62,516 nucleotides of DNA from Caryophanales bacterium UBA4100 (lineage in GTDB: Bacteria > Bacillota > Bacilli > Paenibacillales > UBA4045): assembly GCA_002383285.1 (NCBI GenBank), contig DFXU01000050.1, forward strand, positions 25,838 through 88,353. The letters are read 5' to 3'. Shown here one piece after another: positions 61,352 to 62,516 of this stretch. Position 1 is the first letter of the stretch; every line of letters begins with the position of its first letter. The translations under genes and the position numbers were made by a program. Under the pieces are notes generated by a model, which made no database searches, was not told where the DNA came from, and saw only the letters and a list, made by a program, of their open reading frames with translations.

Positions 61352-61522
61352 ATGATGATGACACCTATGACAGATTTCTTTCTTAAGCTATCACCGAAAA
61401 CCTGTACATCCTGTAACCATGAGATAGAGGAAATGGCTGATTGTTATGTGACCATATGTAATGAATGCAGTGGAACGGTATACTATCCGCTGAGCCCGAT
61501 TGAGAAGGTAGCTCAAGAGTAA
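61352..61522 (+). CDS. YhfH family zinc-ribbon mini-protein, 56 aa
   Basis: ATG start with AGAGGGG 7 nt upstream. The protein begins MMMTPMTDFFLKLSPKTC and carries two cysteine pairs, CTSC and CNEC, with a short EIEEMADCY between. This is the layout of Bacillus YhfH-like proteins, probable structural zinc ribbons of unknown role. A terminator follows. The gene is easily missed because of its size. Confidence 0.75.
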   Translation: MMMTPMTDFFLKLSPKTCTSCNHEIEEMADCYVTICNECSGTVYYPLSPIEKVAQE

Positions 61523-61548
61523 TCTACTCATATACCATTCATTTATTG

Positions 61549-61580
61549 ATGACTTCCGAATATCAGGAGTCATTTCTTTT
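61549..61580 (+). terminator. Terminator after the YhfH-like gene
   Basis: ATGACTTCC pairs with GGAGTCAT (one bulge) around an 8-nt loop, followed by TTCTTTTTTG. Confidence 0.75.
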
Positions 61581-61662
61581 TTGTTATGACGCATTCATGA
61601 GCTGGACACAATTTCTATAGAAGAAGCAATTTCTAAAGATGGACAATTTCAGAAACATAACA

Positions 61663-61705
61663 TGTGAATAATATCACATACAATATTTTATTCCTACTTT
61701 ATACT
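61663..61705 (+). promoter_or_regulatory. Fnr/Crp-type box and -10 of the OFA transporter gene
   Basis: TGTGAATAATATCACA (61663-61678), exact TGTGA-N6-TCACA, is again followed 21 nt later by TATACT (61700-61705). Box, spacing and -10 are the same as at 60652. The leader from 61706 to the TTG start at 61794 is about 80 nt and has no other feature. Confidence 0.8.
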
Positions 61706-61793
61706 AAGTATTATATTTCAAGGGCGGGGAGGAAAGATTAAAGTTAAACCTTCCTTAATACTAACTTAGAGAATTTGGAGAGAGGTGCTTGAA

Positions 61794-62516
61794 TTGAAAA
61801 AAAACCGTTGGCTCATCGCATTATCAGCAGTTATGATACATTTATCCATAGGCTCAGCGTATGCATATAGTGTATTTAAAAATCCGTTATCAGATTCACT
61901 TGGTTGGAATAATAAGGAAGTGGCATTGTCCTTTACGATTGCAATTTTCTTCCTAGGTGCTTCAGCAGCTGTATTCGGTAGGTTTGTTGAGAAGTATGGA
62001 CCTCGTAAATCTGCCATCGTAGCTGCTGTTCTATTCTCATCTGGACTACTTGGCGCGGGTTTATCTATCCAACTCGAATCACTAACAGGCTTTTACTTGA
62101 GCTACGGTGTAATCGGGGGTATGGGTCTAGGTATAGGCTATATCTCACCTGTATCTACCTTGGTGAAGTGGTTCCCAGACCGTCGTGGTCTTGCTACAGG
62201 TATGGCCGTTATGGGCTTTGGCGCCGGTGCTCTCATCTGTGGTCCTATTGCAGCTCGTCTCATTGAATCTGTGGGTATATCCTCTACATTCTACATTCTT
62301 GGTGCAAGTTACTTAATTCTGATGCTAGGCGGAGCTTCCTATATAGCTAAGCCACCTGAAGGATGGATGCCTGCCAAGATGGAGAAGTTGGTTAATTCCG
62401 GTAAGGTTGTTCAGTTGAAGCAAGACCTAGCCTACATGACAGCGAATGAGGCTGTTAAAACCAAGCGTTTCTGGTTATTATGGGTTATGATGTTTATTAA
62501 TATTTCCTCTGGAATT
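61794..62516 (+). CDS. OFA-family MFS transporter, 3' end missing
   Basis: TTG start behind GAGAGGTG. The visible 241 residues hold six helices and the MFS loop after helix 2 (VEKYGPRKSA). They also carry WFPDRRGLATGMAVMGFG, the pattern of the oxalate/formate antiporter family. Members exchange small organic acids such as formate, oxalate or lactate. The gene runs off the right end. The Fnr-type promoter suggests oxygen-limited expression, in keeping with an export role for fermentation acids, but the substrate is unknown. Confidence 0.85.
   Translation, partial: MKKNRWLIALSAVMIHLSIGSAYAYSVFKNPLSDSLGWNNKEVALSFTIAIFFLGASAAVFGRFVEKYGPRKSAIVAAVLFSSGLLGAGLSIQLESLTGFYLSYGVIGGMGLGIGYISPVSTLVKWFPDRRGLATGMAVMGFGAGALICGPIAARLIESVGISSTFYILGASYLILMLGGASYIAKPPEGWMPAKMEKLVNSGKVVQLKQDLAYMTANEAVKTKRFWLLWVMMFINISSGI

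Overview
The window comes from a low-to-moderate GC, endospore-forming Bacilli chromosome, most likely Paenibacillaceae. The evidence is a GerA-type germination operon, a Tgl spore-coat transglutaminase, YdjO and YhfH family mini-proteins, RsbU/RsbW/RsbV-type partner switching, strong AGGAGG ribosome sites with many TTG/GTG starts, and Bacillus-style promoters and terminators. There are no rRNA or tRNA genes, insertion sequences, phage modules or CRISPR arrays. The ends cut through a regulator (left) and an OFA-family transporter (right).

Layout. 1-4.9 kb: a signalling operon with a BTAD regulator, a six-helix HAMP/PP2C-like protein that has lost its metal ligands, an intact HAMP/RsbU-type phosphatase, an RsbW-like kinase and an RsbV-like STAS protein. 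4.9-7.4 kb: small unknown genes, a secreted stalk-domain protein and a cluster of five short repeats. 7.5-20.2 kb: a GGDEF protein with a LacI-type sensor, L-lactate dehydrogenase, a GldA-like dehydrogenase, YdcF, a DMT transporter, RNase HI, an HD-GYP protein, an orphan structured RNA unit and a chemoreceptor. 20.2-25.5 kb: MFS efflux pump with divergent TetR regulator, an ABC exporter and a thioredoxin-fold protein. 25.6-34.5 kb: a cold-shock gene, tgl, an NlpC/P60 hydrolase, ung, a flippase-like membrane protein with a glycosyltransferase, and a DUF2157/DUF4401/GDYXXLXY fusion.

34.5-40.8 kb is a regulon: a LacI regulator, an ABC sugar importer (binding protein and two permeases, no ATPase) and a sulfatase, with three copies of one palindromic operator. 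41.3-49.6 kb is a second catabolic operon: a BMP-type ABC importer, two related cysteine amidohydrolases flanking a cupin, and a PucR regulator that appears to start at a non-canonical ATC codon. 49.7-56.8 kb: azoreductase, an OlsB-like N-acyltransferase with an LpxL-like partner, a YfhP-like protein, a lipoprotein and an FGGY kinase. 56.5-60.6 kb: the gerA-C-B germination operon with a facing two-helix mini-protein. 60.6-62.5 kb: a hemerythrin and an OFA transporter, each behind a perfect TGTGA-N6-TCACA box placed 21 nt before TATACT, which is the layout of Fnr class II promoters.

The observations most worth following up are the paired Fnr-type promoters, the ATC start of pucR, the pseudophosphatase/phosphatase pair, the orphan structured RNA at 17.29-17.74 kb, and the OlsB/LpxL-like lipid pair in a Gram-positive. 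Several small genes outside normal ORF size limits are included: 5214-5372, 6553-6681, 12971-13123, 17551-17682 and 61352-61522.
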